This document shows, in pieces, positions 5,727 to 6,618 of a DNA stretch of 6,618 bases (position 1 is the first letter of the stretch; each line of letters opens with the position of its first letter). A program made the position numbers and the translations under genes. The notes beneath the pieces were generated by a model. That model had not been told where the DNA came from and did not search any database. It saw nothing but the letters and a program-made list of their open reading frames with translations. Source of the DNA: Methanosphaera sp. SHI613 (GTDB taxonomy: Archaea; Methanobacteriota; Methanobacteria; Methanobacteriales; Methanobacteriaceae); assembly GCA_003266145.1 (NCBI GenBank), contig MVJJ01000027.1, positions 1 through 6,618 of the forward strand, read 5' to 3'.

Positions 5727-6122
5727 ATGTCTAATGTATCGGTTATATCTCATAAGAAATTAGAAGAGAATAAGCAGGAAGTTCTTGATATATTCGTTGA
5801 ATTTCAGGAAGCCATGATTGAAAAGAATTCAAATAAACTAAACGAACTTATTGATGATAATTACATATTAACACATATGTCCGGAAAACAACAGTCAAAA
5901 CAGGAATACATAGCAGAAATTATGGATGGAACACTTAATTATTATCATTCCACTATCCATGAACCTATAATTAGTATAGAAGATGAGAAATATTCAAGAC
6001 TGAAGGCAAATGTTGAACTGGACGCCAAAGTTTATGGAATGAAAGGTTCATGGACACTTAAAACAAATATTATGTTTGAAAAACAATCAAATAGATGGAT
6101 CATATCAAAATGGGATGCATAA
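5727..6122 (+). CDS. SnoaL/DUF4440-type NTF2-like protein
   Basis: This 131-residue soluble protein has the cone-like NTF2 pattern: an N-terminal helix pair (about 8-45, with F-V-E-F-Q-E-A-M-I-E-K-N-S-N-K-L-N-E-L-I-D-D-N-Y), H-M-S-G-K near 50-54, then beta strands ending W-T-L-K-T-N-I-M-F-E-K-Q-S-N-R-W-I-I-S-K-W-D-A. The closing R-W-x-I-x-x-W-x-A is typical of DUF4440/SnoaL-like members. Such domains are small-molecule binding pockets that act as isomerases, cyclases or ligand binders; no catalytic set can be assigned here. The start is four bases after the acetyltransferase stop, and the site GAGTGAT overlaps that stop codon, so translation is probably coupled. Its place between an acetyltransferase and a PhzF-like protein suggests work on the same small molecule. 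That is inference only. Confidence 0.78.
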   Translation: MSNVSVISHKKLEENKQEVLDIFVEFQEAMIEKNSNKLNELIDDNYILTHMSGKQQSKQEYIAEIMDGTLNYYHSTIHEPIISIEDEKYSRLKANVELDAKVYGMKGSWTLKTNIMFEKQSNRWIISKWDA

Positions 6123-6146
6123 AAAAAATATACAATACTATTAAAA

Positions 6147-6151
6147 GAGGT
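6147..6151 (+). promoter_or_regulatory. Ribosome binding site of the PhzF-like gene
   Basis: GAGGT lies five bases before the ATG at 6157 and fixes the start of the partial gene that runs off the window. Confidence 0.65.
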
Positions 6152-6156
6152 TTAAT

Positions 6157-6618
6157 ATGAAACAGTATGTTGTGGATGCATTTACAGATAAGTTGTTTTC
6201 CGGAAATCCGGCTGCCGTATGTATTCTTGAAAAAAAGATTAATGATGAGTTAATGTTAAACATCGCCATGGAAAACAACCTATCCGAGACAGCATTTATT
6301 TTGAATGATAATGGCAAGTACAATTTAAGGTGGTTTACTCCTACAGGTGAAATTGACTTTTGTGGACATGCTACTCTGGCATCAGCATATGTATTATTTA
6401 ATTTTTTTGATATTAAAGAGGATACAATAACTTTCCAGACTGAAATTGATGCTATAAGTGTTGAAAGAATTGATGATTATTATGAAATGACCTTTCCAAA
6501 ATTGGAATATGAAAAGGTTGATATTAGTGTAGACATGGTTAAATCATTTAATGTTAAACCAATTGAGGCTTATATGAACCGTGACTTGTTATTGGTTATC
6601 CATGAGGATGACTATGAA
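6157..6618 (+). CDS. PhzF-family isomerase/epimerase, 3' partial
   Basis: The frame is open from the ATG at 6157 to the window edge, 154 residues of a protein usually about 260-300 long. It begins with the family hallmark Y-V-V-D-A-F-T-D-K-L-F-S-G-N-P-A-A-V-C. N-L-S-E-T-A-F at 41-47 carries Glu44, the position of catalytic Glu45 in Pseudomonas PhzF. R-W-F-T-P-T-G-E-I-D-F-C-G-H-A-T-L-A follows at 59-76. The fold is that of diaminopimelate epimerase. PhzF itself isomerises trans-2,3-dihydro-3-hydroxyanthranilate in phenazine synthesis, but most homologues lie outside phenazine clusters and have no known substrate; no phenazine genes are seen here. The gap of 34 bases after the SnoaL-like gene holds a ribosome binding site but no clear promoter or terminator, so it is likely the third gene of the MarR-linked operon. 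Confidence 0.9.
   Translation, partial: MKQYVVDAFTDKLFSGNPAAVCILEKKINDELMLNIAMENNLSETAFILNDNGKYNLRWFTPTGEIDFCGHATLASAYVLFNFFDIKEDTITFQTEIDAISVERIDDYYEMTFPKLEYEKVDISVDMVKSFNVKPIEAYMNRDLLLVIHEDDYE

Noticed and set aside
6141..6323. Open frame of 60 codons on the minus strand at the PhzF gene start
   Set aside because: It is antisense to the conserved N-terminus of the PhzF-like protein and covers its ribosome binding site.
6157..6618. Phenazine biosynthesis cluster
   Set aside because: Only a PhzF-family protein is present; no other phz genes are seen, and most PhzF homologues have unrelated or unknown roles.

Overview
The window looks like chromosomal DNA of a low-GC methanogenic archaeon of the Methanobacteriales (Methanosphaera or Methanobrevibacter type). 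The reasons are AT-rich coding DNA heavy in ATA and AGA codons, ribosome binding sites of the GAGGTG/GGTGAT kind placed 3-6 bases before the start codon, intergenic archaeal TATA boxes such as TTATATAAATA, no clear bacterial -35/-10 pairs, and an Isf-like iron-sulfur flavoprotein. The genus is an inference. A low-GC bacterium such as a clostridium cannot be excluded from sequence alone.

Layout. Positions 1-3208 (plus strand) hold a run of three genes: the C-terminal part of a tocopherol-cyclase-like lipocalin-fold protein (cut by the window edge), a MacB/FtsX-type ABC permease, and its ATPase, which carries an unusual C-terminal extension of about 120 residues. The run ends in a hairpin plus T-rich tract that overlaps the ATPase stop codon. 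Positions 3252-4416 (minus strand) hold a two-gene redox operon: a nitroreductase whose reading frame is broken after codon 17, then an iron-sulfur flavoprotein-like NADPH:FMN reductase 15 bases downstream. Positions 4587-5027 (minus strand) encode a MarR-family regulator. From 5171 to the right edge (plus strand) run a hexapeptide-repeat O-acetyltransferase, a small SnoaL/DUF4440-type NTF2-like protein, and a PhzF-family protein cut by the window edge.

How the parts may fit together. The MarR gene is divergent from the acetyltransferase operon and lies upstream of the redox operon. A 24-bp near-perfect palindrome sits in the divergent promoter region, and a related imperfect palindrome with the same TTAGTTAA core and nearby TTGATAT motifs sits upstream of the nitroreductase. 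The simplest reading is a local MarR regulon. It would control a flavin-dependent reductase pair on one side and a cassette of small-molecule-modifying enzymes (acetyltransferase, NTF2-like, PhzF-like) on the other, perhaps in response to a toxic or redox-active small molecule. The ligand and chemistry cannot be read from the sequence.

I see no RNA gene, insertion sequence, CRISPR array or phage gene, and no gene-free stretch exceeds 300 bases. The longest is 170 bases, at 4417-4586. The most notable items are the frameshifted nitroreductase, the paired putative operators and the extended ABC ATPase.
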